Part shown: positions 41,897-53,198 of the stretch, piece after piece
Layout of the letters: every line of letters starts with the position of its first letter
Numbering within the stretch: the stretch's first letter is position 1
Assembly: GCF_026151205.1 (NCBI RefSeq)
Contig: NC_087073.1
Span: 8,533,411 to 8,597,410, forward strand
Source: Bolinopsis microptera
Taxonomy: Eukaryota > Ctenophora > Tentaculata > Lobata > Bolinopsidae
Length of the DNA stretch: 64,000 nucleotides
Reading direction: 5' to 3'
The notes under the pieces: model-generated
The model's database searches: none
The model's input: only the letters and a program-made list of their open reading frames with translations
Told to the model about the DNA's origin: nothing
Translations under genes and position numbers: made by a program

Positions 41897-42208
41897 GCCA
41901 CACAATACACAATAATACATTGCTCACCCTCGTTAAATACAGCAACTAGTTCGGCCTAATCCCATTGTAGGTCCCGTCTTTACGTACTATCTCTCGGTAA
42001 TGGCCGATCGCTTCTATAAATATAATGTATGTAACTCACTGAATATCATTAAACCATTATCTTATTTTGCTTATGGTGTCTGTATCCGGAGTATAGAGTC
42101 GAGGAGTATGCTTAGCTAGCTCATAACAGTAATAGTAACAGTTAACACGATAAAATGTTCAGTTATACATGTTCTAGTTCCAAAGTTTTTCTAAAAGTCT
42201 AGTTTAGA

Positions 42209-42277
42209 GTGGTCATCAGTGGCGTAACGAAGGGCCCCGACGAGAGGGAGGGGGTGGCACAGGCCACTGGTGGTCAT
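42209..42277. mobile_element. 53-bp hAT relic with intact 8-bp duplication
   Basis: CAGTGGCGTAACGAAGGGCC opens the element at 42217 and GGCCACTG closes it at 42269. Both sides carry GTGGTCAT (42209-42216 and 42270-42277). CAGTGGCG termini and an 8-bp duplication are typical of hAT transposons. Only about 7-8 bp of inverted end remain at the right. Confidence 0.8.
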
Positions 42278-44880
42278 CATCCTCTTGTGAGACATTAAGC
42301 TTCTTTTTTTTAATGTTAAATAGATTTGTGGTTAAATGTCAATTACTTCATGCCATGCACCATCAATACCTTTGTTTGTAGCATGAGGGCAACTTGCCAG
42401 TACTGAGAGTGAGCACTGAGCAGTGTGCACCCACACATACCGCTTTTGTCTTACTAGACAACACTAGTTATTATGGCAAAGAGTGAGAGGGAGCCCACTT
42501 TCTTGTCGAGTTGTAGAATTAGCCCTCGTTCACTCTCACAGCTGCACAGCTGTCTACTATGTCTATAGAGATTAGAGAGTTGCAGTCTCTAGACTTTACA
42601 ATAGTATTTCCATCCGAACAGGGGAGTTGCAAGCTGCCTGATACAATAGGATGATCTCAACCAGATCACTGCCCACTGCTCCTATGGATATCGTTTCATG
42701 GTTGTGTAGGATATTGGTCGCATACTGTTTTTTTGCATATTCTTATTCGGGATGGTCAACGACAACTACTAGGCGCAGGCCTAAGAGTAAGAGAAGAGCA
42801 AAGAGGGTGTTCCTCTTCGAATACTAATGTCCGTGTTGCTTAAACGAGCGTGGTAAATCACTCTAAGTCTACGCTCGATCTTATTCATAATTCTTCGAGA
42901 TTTCTCTAAAATGTAGAAGGGTCCCCGACGGCCGACAGTTGAAACCAGACCGAAGTGATGTATTCTCGGACGCTGATTTTGAATCACCCCCCAATCCCCA
43001 TGACATAGGGTAAAAATGCTCCCCTGGCGAGATATTGGCGAAAAATGTTTCGATCACGTGATATGACTCATCATCCTTGCTCAAATCTTAATGCGTTTTG
43101 CACTTTGGCGAATAACTTTATTCAACTTTAAACTTTCGGCAGATATTGTTCATTTCCGATTCTGAATAATTTAAAATTTCAATTTTGTTACTCTTCTCGG
43201 TATTGGGTATACCTATAACATCCCTCAGTTTATGATTCTGGAGAACTCCGGGTGGTTTGATAGACTTTACTAGTTTAACAGAAACTGTAATTTTTCTTTG
43301 ATAAAGTTAAGCATCAAAGCTTTGAATGCCAAATTCCACATGCATTCAAAACATGTGGTTGTATACCAATACCATACAATGTATAGTTTTTACGCATCAA
43401 TGAGATCGAGATACAGATGGGTCGGGCAACGTCTGACAATGTATCAGTATATAGTATGTCAAGGTGGGGCAAAAACCTGATTTCTAAAGAAATCTGCAGA
43501 TCTATACCTACTTTTAAAAGTTGTTTGACCACGTGACTGCCTCGATTAGAGGGCGAATGACTAACTTTGTGATTTTTATCTTGGATGGGTACTGGGTAGT
43601 AATTACCAGTAGTATTATTAACAGGATTTTGTTAAGGTGCGAGTGTATGCGCCTCGCTGGACGACTTTCCCTTTGTAAGTGAAATCAGTTCTGTGATATA
43701 ATTTGCATAGCACGTCCCTAGCTTGTAGTTGTAGCTGTCCCCCTCGCTAGATAATAGAAATAGTTATCAGTACCTACCGTGGCCGTTATAGTTTCAAAGA
43801 TCAAGTATATAATACTCGCTACATGATTTTGTTTGGGGGACCGCTTTGATGCCTCGCGCATTATCATGCCGCGCGCATCATCAAGCAAGCGAGCTTCGAC
43901 GAGATTGTAGCAAAACTATACGAACTGGCTTGGAACAGGAATTATCGTGGAAAGGATCGTTATCGTCAATCAACATTGGGCTAACAGTTACAATTAGGGC
44001 CTCGGTTATACTGGGTCCATTCTCAGTCATCACATTCCTCCCGGGAAGATTTTAGAACTTTCGAAATCATAACTTATATATAATTATCATGTACATGCTG
44101 ACAACCTCTTTTTACTAAATTAAGTTAAAGATGTTTTTTCTGTTATGTGTATGTTATTTTCTGTATATGTTCGGCAGGAAAGTTACGTTATTGAATCCCT
44201 AAACATTTTCAAATTGCATTGTGGCTGTCGATAATTTACCTCAGGCTATTATAAATATAATTATATTTATCACTTTATCATTTATGTTCATAATCATAAA
44301 ATAGAGATTCGGCGGAATGACAGGCTGAGTGCGGCCCAGTAATCGATAATTTGAGTGTTTTCACGTGGTTCTATAATTTAAGTGTTTTCTTGCAATCCAA
44401 TTTAAAATACCTAGGACCCAAATAACATTGGTATATTCATTTGATAATGAATATTGTGCACGTCAATGTAAACACAAACGTTTTGAACATTTTTCAGCTT
44501 ATTGCCGAGTTAGGAATTTTGTCTGTGCAGATACATTTCTACTGCACAAATTTTTAATCCAAGAGTAGGAGTAGGATCAGTTACAAATAAATAATTATGC
44601 GAACAAATCGTTTGATTTTGTTTTAGAATACCAGCTAATGAGCTGATGACCTTTTGTGCTCTACCTTTGTTCAAATATTTAATAAATAAATTACTTCTAG
44701 TTCTTTTAGCTATGTAAGCAGACTCGCATACCCGGAATTTTCGCTAAACCCGTTGTTTCTTAAAACAAAACGGCTCCGCCTCCAGGCTCCGCGAGCTATA
44801 CAAACAAAAAAAGGATTTGGATGGCCCCGAAACTTTGAACTGCTACAACGTGTCCTAGTTTGGAAGAATTATCGGAAACA
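42278..44880. other. Intergenic DNA upstream of the ammonium transporter
   Basis: No gene recognised; several sub-80-codon frames lack domains. The inverted second copy of a dispersed repeat lies at 44224-44345. The transporter promoter is presumably near 44700-44880 but no element could be assigned. Confidence 0.45.
44224..44345 (-). repeat. Dispersed repeat, copy 2 (inverted)
   Basis: Reverse-complement relative of 38673-38740, sharing the TTCGGCGGAATGACAGGCTG core and flanking words. The two copies enclose the Penelope-like fragment. Confidence 0.7.
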
Positions 44881-44961
44881 ATGGCGGAAACTTTTGACGG
44901 TTTAACACTGCAAGTTAACGGAGAAACTGCTGACGTTACCTGGAAACAGATCGCAGATATG
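44881..44961 (+). CDS. AMT exon 1 (N-terminus)
   Basis: Starts ATGGCGGAAACT and ends ATG|GTATAT. It encodes 27 polar residues, the extracellular N-terminus. The boundary is the least certain of the gene because the region is not conserved. Confidence 0.7.
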
Positions 44962-47900
44962 GTATATATTTATAAGAATGCGGTTAAGGTTTTCGTTCCA
45001 CGGCACGATTTCTTGTTTGGGGTCGTTCACATATTGATATTACGTTACACTTTGACTTACATTATTATTATAATTAAAGTTATTTTAACACAATAGCTAG
45101 GTATGCGTAAAACTGATTACAAATGCCCAAATGGGGAGGGGGTTACAAATTTGCCAAAAGTTCATTAAATTACGCAATACGTGAACGAGGCTAATTTATT
45201 TTAACATTAAACACTTTGTTGAAAGTAAAGTGTACAAATAATAAAACCACGTGACACCAGATCGGTTACAACGCATCAGAGATAAAAGAACTAAAGGAGA
45301 CGGGGGAACATACCAAAAACGCTGTTAATATCTCATGGATGATGATGGCAACCACCTTAGTCTTCATCATGCAGGTTTGTAAAGTGTTTTTATAACAGCA
45401 CTATAGCTGTCCACTGACCATCGTTGAAATAGATATGGAAGAATAAGTTTAAATCACTTGAGAATAATGTTTTGCTGCCGTAAATTATTGTGAATGTTGG
45501 GTCATATTGAATGTTCTTAAAATGACTCATAATTTTTGTGGTACTCCAAATTCTACTGGATAAGAAGATAATTGAAATGAAGTGTTGTAATTCGTGGTTG
45601 GAAATGTACATTATACACTGTACAGTGGTCTGACGAGGACAATTAATATCGAAGATATGCCGGATGTTATCACTAAGGTGTAAAGTTATAGTTATAACTC
45701 CACTTTTGACCTATTTGGCGGCCATTTATTAATTCCATAATTGCACCGGTTTTTGTTCCAGGGGGTGCGATTACAAAACTAATTGCACTGTTTTGAGAGT
45801 GACCGAAATCTTATTAGGGTACGATTACTAAACTAATTGCACTGATTCCCTGAAAGATGCTGTAAATCATGGCTCAGGCAGATAATTAGAGTTAGAGAGA
45901 GCACCTCGTAAAATGAGGACCTAATTAAAACAGAGTATTTTACTACTGTGAGGTGCTGATTCAAGTATTGACTTAAATCAACTACCTGAGGTAGTTTGCC
46001 GACCGTTAGTGCAATGGTCGCATGTAATACAATTACGGGCATAAATTTAAATTTATAGTTTAGGACAACATCTTTCCTTGTGTTTGGAATATATATATAT
46101 GATAAGAATAGTAGTGTTATATTGACATGGTCACTAAAATACCCTCAGGAGGGGGTTTGCAAATTATAGCTTAAGTTCAGCGAGGATTAATGATGTACAA
46201 ATATTCGGGGTGGTCATTTACAAAAGTGAAACAGCCTGATACGGGACTCGAACCCGTGACCCTCAGATTAAAAGTCTGATGCTCTACCGACTGAGCTAAC
46301 CAGGCTTGGTAGACGTATTACTAACTGATCATAATTAAATTTTATGATAAAGACAATATCAATTATCACTGTAAGTTTTTTGACAGGCTGGGTTCACAAT
46401 GGTTGAAGTGGGTTCTGTTCGGATAAAGAACACAAAAAGTATTCTAGTAAAGAACCTTCTGGATGCATGTGTGGGAAGCGTTATGTTCTATATCTACGGG
46501 TGGGCCTTCTCATTCGGCAAGGGCAACGCTTTTTTAGGTAAGAGAAACCAACTTAGTGCAACGTCTTCCCAGCAATAAGTAGCTTATAGTTATAATTGTT
46601 AGATTCTAAATGAAAGAAATATTAAGTCTAATTTTAGGTATACTTTACAGGATACAACGGGTTCGTTTTGATGTCAGGATTTAACAGAGACGGAACTGAA
46701 ATTGTGGACCCCTACCAATACGCTCTGTGGACCTTTCAATACACGTTCTGTGCAACAGCTTCTACAATCGTATCAGGTTATTTTAAGTTACAACAACAAA
46801 CTTCTATTGTATTGAAGTTATAGTGTCGCGTGATTTTTGTAACACTTATTGTAACACTTATTGTCACGTTTTTAATTGCCCATCAATCCTATTGATAAGA
46901 ATTTGTTCTGAAACAATATTCTAATATTGGTGTCTGGTGATCAGTGTGAATACATGTAGTATTATAATCAGCAATCAGTATGATGTGTCACACACTCCCT
47001 CCTAATTGTAAGCGTGAACCAATGACTAATCAAGTATGTGATACAGCAACGAGCTAGAAGTAGATCCACGTGTTTTATTCATTGGATACTCATAGGATAC
47101 TTACTGTGTTGTACATATATAATATAGTTACTTTCCTGAAGTCAATGGCACGAGTCAAGTTATTAGCGATAGCGTACTCTTTCTCTCTCCCAAATTTGAA
47201 TGTGCAGTAATCCTCATCGTTCAATATGTAGCAAGCAATTCTATAAATAACTTGAATGGTGTAACTTTAACCTTTGTAAATGTAATCGATTGACGAGGCC
47301 AAGATGCTCAATCGGCCGATTACAAACTACAAAGCTTTACCCTAAACGGCTCACCTTCAGGATATTTTGATGTCGCCGTTTTTTGTATTTCACAAGTACA
47401 TGGAATACGTTCATTCCAAAAGTAAAATAAATTGTATAATTAGTACAGACAGATCCGTCTAAAAAAATCGATCTGCTGACACTCAAAGCTTTCAGAGGTT
47501 TTTTGACGTTTTTGAGTCCCATTAGGTGCCCTTTATGGCTGACCAACTTTTCCAAACTTTTCCACTTGTCTTAAGGCCACTTTTTGCCACTTTACCACTT
47601 TTTACCACCTTTTTTGTTTGTCGAATATCTTTAGTTGTGAACATCGTAAAAAGTTGCGGATCAATCGAGTGTGTTCATATTATCAGGAAGAAAAACTTCC
47701 TGTTCAAACAATTTTTACGTCAGATAATAAGTTAATTGGATAATTATCAATTAACTAATTAGCAAAATTCTAAAAAAATTTTATTGGCTAAAAATGATCG
47801 GAATAGCTTAAAACACGGAGAAAAGTAGTTTTTAGAAAAAAATTTAAAATTTTTTACTCACATTTTTTTTTCGAGACTTAGAAAAAATTTCGAAAATTAA

Positions 47901-50900
47901 AAAAAATTTTCCGCCAAAAGTGATCAAATCGCATGAAACACGGATAAAAATGCCTTTCTAAAAAACGTAGTGAATTTTTCGTTTCAAGAATACTTAAATC
48001 GCCAATATTTGTAGTTGGAGTTCAGTAAATCTCGGCAGATTTTAGTAATCAGGAATTAGTATTACTAAGTGAAGAGGTCTGAAACTGAAAAACGTTAACC
48101 ATACGATCGCGCGGCGATATAAGAGTTTCATAAACTAATTTTCACAGAAACTGCACCAATGGCACAGTCAAGATCGAAACGATAGCCTGCTGTACTGTCA
48201 TTTTATTGATTTCAATGATGAATCAGTGGGGTTAAGATAATCACATTTGTAATAAAATATAAATAAAACATCTCTGTACCGTCAATTGTGCTAGTCTAAA
48301 CCAGCCTACCTGTATTACCAGACCTCTTCTTTTCCTCGACAATCAAACCAAGTTGCTCATATCGCATTTGGTGGGTGATGTAAGTAGTAATGCGCTTAGT
48401 CAATAAAGACACCGTGATTTTTATTAAAAGGAGACGATGAAGCAAGTATTCATGACACAAAGAAGAATGGTCGGTGGGGATTGGGACCCACTTAAATCAC
48501 CTTAACACAGTGCCCTCGGTAATCCATCCTGTCATTCAAATCACCTTAACGCAGTGCCCTCAGTAATCCATCCTGTCATTCAAATTATTTGTTATATATA
48601 ACATACTATATATATAACATACTATATATATAACATACTATATATATAACATACTATATATAGTAGTGTTGTAGGTATTGAAACTTATACATAACGAGCT
48701 GTATTCAATCAGAATACGACACAATACGTGTATATTATATGGCTCTTAATGAGAAACCCGGTATAGAGACGTTTTAAAGTTTATTACGAAAAAGTATACT
48801 TGGCCTCATTACATGGCTCATTTACAGTTCGAAGAAGGCAAGAACAGATCAAGGAAACTAAGGAACAGCCAGGTCCAGAAAGCAAGTGTAAATACACCTT
48901 CCAACATCAACTGTGACTTGTTTTGTATTGTTCTGCATACCGCTTCATTTGCTATGCTGGATACCTCAAATCAACCCCATATGTCAGGGTCGGCTAAAAA
49001 TACAGGTTCTTCCCGTAGGATATTCGGGGCTATGATGATCAGCTCAGGATTAATGTGGGACAGATGGACGCCGGACGGGCATTGAAAAGAGCGAGTTGAA
49101 AGCTTTCTGGTCTTTTCTTGCCTTCTTTGAGCCATGAGGCCAAGTAGACGTTTTCGTGATAAACTGTAAAACCTCTCCATACTGGGCCTCTCACGGGAGA
49201 AACGAGAAGTGTACGATATAGAACGTTTCATATACCTCATTAAGGGCCATAATATAATATACACGTATTGCATTGTGTCGTTTTGTGATTGAATACAGCT
49301 CGATATGTATTACTACTTACATCACCCACCAAATGCGATATGAGCAACTTGGTTTGATTGTCGAGGAAAAGAAGAGGTCTGGTAATACAGGTAGGCTGGT
49401 TTAGACTAGCACAATTGACGGTACAGAGATGTTTTATTTATATTTTATTACAAATGTGATTATCTTAACCCCACTGATTCATCATTGAAATCAATAAAAT
49501 GACAGTACAGCAGGCTATCGTTTCGATCTTGACTGTGCCATTGGTGCAGTTTCTGTGAAAATTAGTTTATGAAACTCTTATATCGCCGCGCGATCGTATG
49601 GTTAACGTTTTTCAGTTTCAGACCTCTTCACTTAGTAATACTAATTCCTGATTACTAAAATCTGCCGAGATTTACTGAACTCCAACTACAAATATTGGCG
49701 ATTTAAGTATTCTTGAAACGAAAAATTCACTACGTTTTTTAGAAAGGCATTTTTATCCGTGTTTCATGCGATTTGATCACTTTTGGCGGAAAATTTTTTT
49801 TAATTTTCGAAATTTTTTCTAAGTCTCGAAAAAAAATGTAAGTGAAAAATTTTAAAATTTTTTCTAAAAACTACTTTTCTCCGTGTTTTAAGCTATTCCA
49901 ATCATTTTTAGCCAATAAAAATTTTTTAGAATTTTGCTAATTAGTTGATTGATAATTATCCAACTAACTTATTATCTGACGTAAAAATTGTTTGAACAGG
50001 AAGTTTTTCTTCCTGATAATATGAACACACTCGATTAATCCGCAACCTTTTACGATGTTCACAACTAAAGATATTCGACAAACAAAAAAGGTGGTAAAAA
50101 GTGGTAAAGTGGCAAAAAGTGGCCTTAAGACAAGTGGAAAAGTTTGGAAAAGTTGGTCAGCCATAAAGGGCACCTAATGGGACTCAAAAACGTCAAAAAA
50201 CCTCTGAAAGCTTTGAGTGTCAGCAGATCGATTTTTTAGACGGATCTGTCTGTACTAAATGGCAATCAGATGCACTTAAATTGGCCACTTGAACAAACAC
50301 CGATGGGACATTAAGACAACATTAAGACAACAATAAGACAACAATAATACAACATTAAGACAACAATAAGACAACATTAGGACAACGTTAACGCAACAAA
50401 CACCAATAAAGGCGACTTTAAGGCAACATTAAAGCAAACATTAAGGCAACAATAAGACAACATTAAGACAAGATAAATTAAACTAATTCCTTTTCGCCTT
50501 CAGGAGCTGTAGCAGAGAGGACCCAACTATTTGCATATCTGGTTTACACATTCTTCCTTGTGACAGTAATCTACCCGCCGGTAGCTCATTCGATCTGGAC
50601 GGATGAAGGGTGGGCCAGCCCATACAACCCTAACCCCCTATTTGGTGTTGGAGCTATAGACTTCGCAGGGGGTGTGGTGGTACACGTGGTGGGAGGGACT
50701 TGTGCTCTTATTGGAAGTATTCTCGTCGGTCCTAGACAGGGCAGGTTCGTGAAGAATAGCAAGATCGTCAAGCAGAATGCTGTCTTCCAGGTTTTAGGTG
50801 AGTGATTTTATGATCACGTTGGCTTTGCAAGCCCCTCTTTTGAACTCTAGAGTCAGCTGTAAATATATTGGACGATTTGCAGTGCATTGGACGTTGTTAT

Positions 50901-53198
50901 TGAGTCCATGTATATATTATAATAGTAACAAGATGAGAGGACTCCGCTCTGTAAAACCGATATTAATTTACAGGAACACTGCTACTCTGGTTCGGTTGGT
51001 ACGGGTTTAATTGTGGCTCCACGATGGGTCTAGGCGAGAACCTGTCCAACTCTGCTGCAAAGATCGGAGTAGCTACCACTCTCTCAGCTTCCTCCTCTGG
51101 AACTACAACTATCCTTCTCAACTTCTTCCTGGATAGAAGGTTCGTTGGTTCGATTGTTTGAATTTATTTACTCTGTTAGCAGTTAGAAGGTCTCAAAGTT
51201 GCTAAACTGGCGGCCATCTATGTTTTCGGCTGGTTGATAATTGCAGGTATTTTTTCTGTGCAGATATTTCTTTTGTGCGACTCATTGAATATATTTCTTG
51301 GTATCACTGAGCTGACTTACAGCAATAAGAAGGTTTGACGGCAAAACTTGGTTTGGACATGGTTTGGTATGGACATGGATTTTACAATAAAACTTTCGGA
51401 TTGTCCTATTCTAATCCTGATATTTCCAGGTTTGATCCGGCAGTCGTTTGTAACGGGATATTAGCAGGGCTCGTCAGTATCACAGGAGGTTAACAACCGT
51501 TCTCTAACTCTAATTCACGCTGTAGATATTGAATTAAATTGTCAATCATGTCGAACCGTGAAATGCAGTATCACATTTATATAGTTTTTATAAATTACAT
51601 CTCTTATCTCTTATCTCAGGGTGTGCAGTGGTGGAGCCTTACGGTGCCTTTATCATCGGAGTTATTGGAGCTCACGTTTACTACTTCGGCTCAAAGGTTT
51701 TAGATATGCTTTCTGGATGTGTATTTATCATCTATGTTACTTGATTAATCATTAATTCAGAATATATCAGGTTATTTCATACTAACAAATCATTACTGTT
51801 CACGCGAAATACAATAAAATTGTAATTTGCAAGTCTGAGTCATAATCATATTGTTATTAATATTATACCGCGTCAATGATACTGATACTGATACTCATTA
51901 ATGATTTCAAATACTGCAGTGGGGATTTTTGACGGCTTTTGCAAGTTGTACATAACTTTATCTCCTCAGTTACTGGTAAACTTGAAGATAGATGACGTGG
52001 TAGATGCCAGTCCTGTTCATCTTGGTTGTGGTATTTGGGGAGCCATAGCAACAACATTCTTTTGTCATCCCATAACGTTTCGTGACTCTTTCAGTAAAAT
52101 CACTAATGTTGACAACGGATACGGGGTGTTTTACGATGTAAGTTGAAAGAAGCTTTTGCACATCTTCATTTTTTATTTATTTCTGTGATTAGGTTAGAGA
52201 CTACATATTACATAAGACCATCTTTTACAATAATCACTAAACAGTTTCTCGTTGTTAGGTACATACGCACGTTTTGCCACTAGTTATACCTATAGTGGGT
52301 AGTCGACAGGATGGTAGGGTCATGTTGCCATACAAATTGGTTTATAATTATATTAACTGTATATTGTAGGGAGCAAAAGGTGGAAAACTCCTTGGTGCTA
52401 ACTTGGTGTTCCTCATTGCCGCCATTAGCTACGTCTCTGCCATCGCCGCCCCAATGTTCTTCGTTCTCAAGGTAAGATGATTGCGTGAACTATTAATCAG
52501 TCAGTGTAACTTTCTTCACAAATTTGTTTTACAGTACATCAGAATTCAGAATTACAAATTAAACACGTCGCTATAGCCTTTGCGAGGGCTGTTTACTAGC
52601 AATTCTGGGGGTTAAACGTTCCCTGCAAGGTGGTTTGCCCGATTAAGGGGCAGATCTTGGTGTAATTATAAGCAGCAGATCCTTGATACACGTTGTAAAC
52701 CCCTTTTCTAAGATAAGAGGTATACAACGTGTAGCAACCAGTTAGCAGATCCATATTCTAGAAGTATTCGAGGCAAATAATCAATCCACGTGCAATGTGC
52801 ATTGTTAATACTAATAGTAATAGTCTGCTCTGCTGCAATTTAGATTTTGGGCAGATGTTAGCTCCATATTATTCTCATTATCTATATTTATATAACTTAA
52901 CTTTTCCTAATCAGATAACATCAGGAAACATATTAACATATTTGCTAGAATTATAAATCATGATTTCAAACTAATGAGTTTGGAAAAGGTTTAGGAGGAG
53001 GGGGTAAGGGAAGGGTGAGAAGGACTGAAAAAGGATCCTTATAAACCCATCATCAATCATTTTCAGATGCTGCGACTGTTGCGTATAAACAATATTGAGG
53101 AGAACAAGGGACAAGATAAAGTCATGCACGGTGGTGTTGCGTACGAGAACCCTACTGCTAATTCAAATAGTTCCATAAAGTCCGTAACCAAGACGTAA
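44881..53198 (+). CDS. AMT-type ammonium transporter, eleven exons
   Basis: Exons 44881-44961, 45261-45374, 46387-46537, 46651-46776, 50504-50797, 50974-51139, 51430-51488, 51620-51696, 51970-52137, 52370-52471 and 53067-53198 join in phase to 489 codons. The protein is a polytopic membrane channel of the Amt/Mep/Rh family that carries ammonium across the plasma membrane. Visible family features: NISWMMMATTLVFIMQ followed by AGFTMVEVGSVR in the first helix, D210FAGG with pore His218, ILLNFFLDRRFDP, and SPVH373LGCGIWG, where H218 and H373 are the twin pore histidines. These motifs mark the AMT rather than the Rh branch. The C-terminus is short and polar. The start is the second ATG-like site of the leader; the first upstream ATG (44821) stops after five codons. 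Confidence 0.93.
45261..45374 (+). CDS. AMT exon 2 (first membrane helix)
   Basis: Acceptor GACACCAG is weak in pyrimidines; donor CAG|GTTTGT. It encodes 38 residues ending NISWMMMATTLVFIMQ. Confidence 0.85.
46233..46305 (-). tRNA. tRNA-Lys(UUU)
   Basis: The minus strand folds into a 73-nt cloverleaf: acceptor stem GCCTGGT/ATCAGGC, D arm with TAGCTCAGTCGGTAGAGCA, anticodon loop CTTTTAA with anticodon TTT (46270-46272), and T loop GGTTCGAGTCC. It carries the internal pol III A and B boxes and is followed by T runs. It lies antisense in intron 2 of the ammonium transporter. The base after the acceptor stem is T, whereas eukaryotic tRNA-Lys usually has G73. Confidence 0.95.
46387..46537 (+). 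CDS. AMT exon 3
   Basis: Acceptor TTTTTTGACAG, donor TTAG|GTAAGA. It encodes AGFTMVEVGSVRIKNTKSIL and the second helix, NLLDACVGSVMFYIYGWAFSFG. Confidence 0.95.
46651..46776 (+). CDS. AMT exon 4
   Basis: Acceptor TACTTTACAG, donor TCAG|GTTATT. It encodes a loop and WTFQYTFCATASTIVS, which includes the expected pore-gate aromatic region. Confidence 0.93.
47444..50254. mobile_element. 2.8-kb nested fold-back element flanked by TA
   Basis: Outer arms 47446-48391 and 49309-50252 are near-identical inverted copies of about 945 bp, beginning CAGACAGATCCGTC and bounded by TA (palindromy runs a few bases further, to TTAGTA/TACTAA). The 917-bp centre is not unique: 48676-48860 and 49097-49305 are a second, more diverged inverted pair, still sharing GAGCTGTATTCAATCA, ATACGTGTATATTATAT, CTTGGCCTCAT and GAAGAAGGCAAGAA words. 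No transposase is recognised. A 100-codon frame at 48971-49273 (minus) has no known domain. Confidence 0.8.
48484..48665 (+). repeat. Tandem repeats inside the fold-back centre
   Basis: A twofold direct repeat of about 48 bp (CAGTGCCCTCGGTAATCCAT type) is followed by four copies of a TATATATAACATAC unit. This block is present only on the left side and breaks the symmetry of the element. Confidence 0.85.
50310..50475 (+). repeat. AACATTAAGACAACAATAAGAC-type tandem array
   Basis: Irregular copies of ACATTAAGACA and ACAATAAGACA between the fold-back element and AMT exon 5. Confidence 0.85.
50504..50797 (+). CDS. AMT exon 5 (pore helix with first conserved His)
   Basis: Acceptor TTCGCCTTCAG, donor TTAG|GTGAGT. 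It encodes 98 residues with AERTQLFAYLVYTFFLVTVI and DFAGGVVVHVVGG; His218 is the first twin histidine. Confidence 0.96.
50974..51139 (+). CDS. AMT exon 6
   Basis: Acceptor TTTACAG, donor GAAG|GTTCGT. It encodes GTLLLWFGWYGFNCGST, a strongly conserved Amt helix, and the start of the next one. Confidence 0.95.
51430..51488 (+). CDS. AMT exon 7
   Basis: A 59-nt exon, acceptor TATTTCCAG, donor GAG|GTTAAC. It encodes FDPAVVCNGILAGLVSITG. Confidence 0.93.
51620..51696 (+). CDS. AMT exon 8
   Basis: Acceptor TTATCTCAG, donor AAAG|GTTTTA. It encodes CAVVEPYGAFIIGVIGAHVY. Confidence 0.93.
51970..52137 (+). CDS. AMT exon 9 (second conserved His)
   Basis: Acceptor TATCTCCTCAG, donor GAT|GTAAGT. It encodes IDDVVDASPVHLGCGIWGAI; His373 is the second twin histidine of the pore. 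Confidence 0.95.
52370..52471 (+). CDS. AMT exon 10 (last membrane helix)
   Basis: Acceptor ATATTGTAG, donor AAG|GTAAGA. It encodes GANLVFLIAAISYVSAIAA, the final helix. Confidence 0.93.
53067..53198 (+). CDS. AMT exon 11 (cytoplasmic tail)
   Basis: Acceptor ATTTTCAG. It encodes MLRLLRINNIEENKG and a 28-residue polar tail up to TAA. The stop overlaps a consensus 5' splice site, AC|GTAAGT, so an alternative longer C-terminus is possible, although no further exon was recognised. Confidence 0.8.
   Translation: MLRLLRINNIEENKGQDKVMHGGVAYENPTANSNSSIKSVTKT

Larger units (their letters stand above)
46777..50503 (+). other. AMT intron 4, largely a fold-back element
   Basis: A 3.7-kb intron, of which 2.8 kb is an inverted-repeat element. 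A TTAAGACAACAATAAGACAAC-like tandem array (50310-50475) precedes exon 5. Confidence 0.85.

Noticed and set aside
43846-44055. 69-codon frame in a GC-rich patch upstream of AMT
   Set aside because: No homology recognised and no support from splicing or spacing.
48813-49273. Two frames of 90-100 codons in the fold-back centre
   Set aside because: They lie across diverged inverted copies of one sequence and show no recognisable domain; not supported as genes.
47526-50173. Two nearly identical 69-codon frames, one on each strand
   Set aside because: They are the mirrored copies of the fold-back arms, not paralogous genes.
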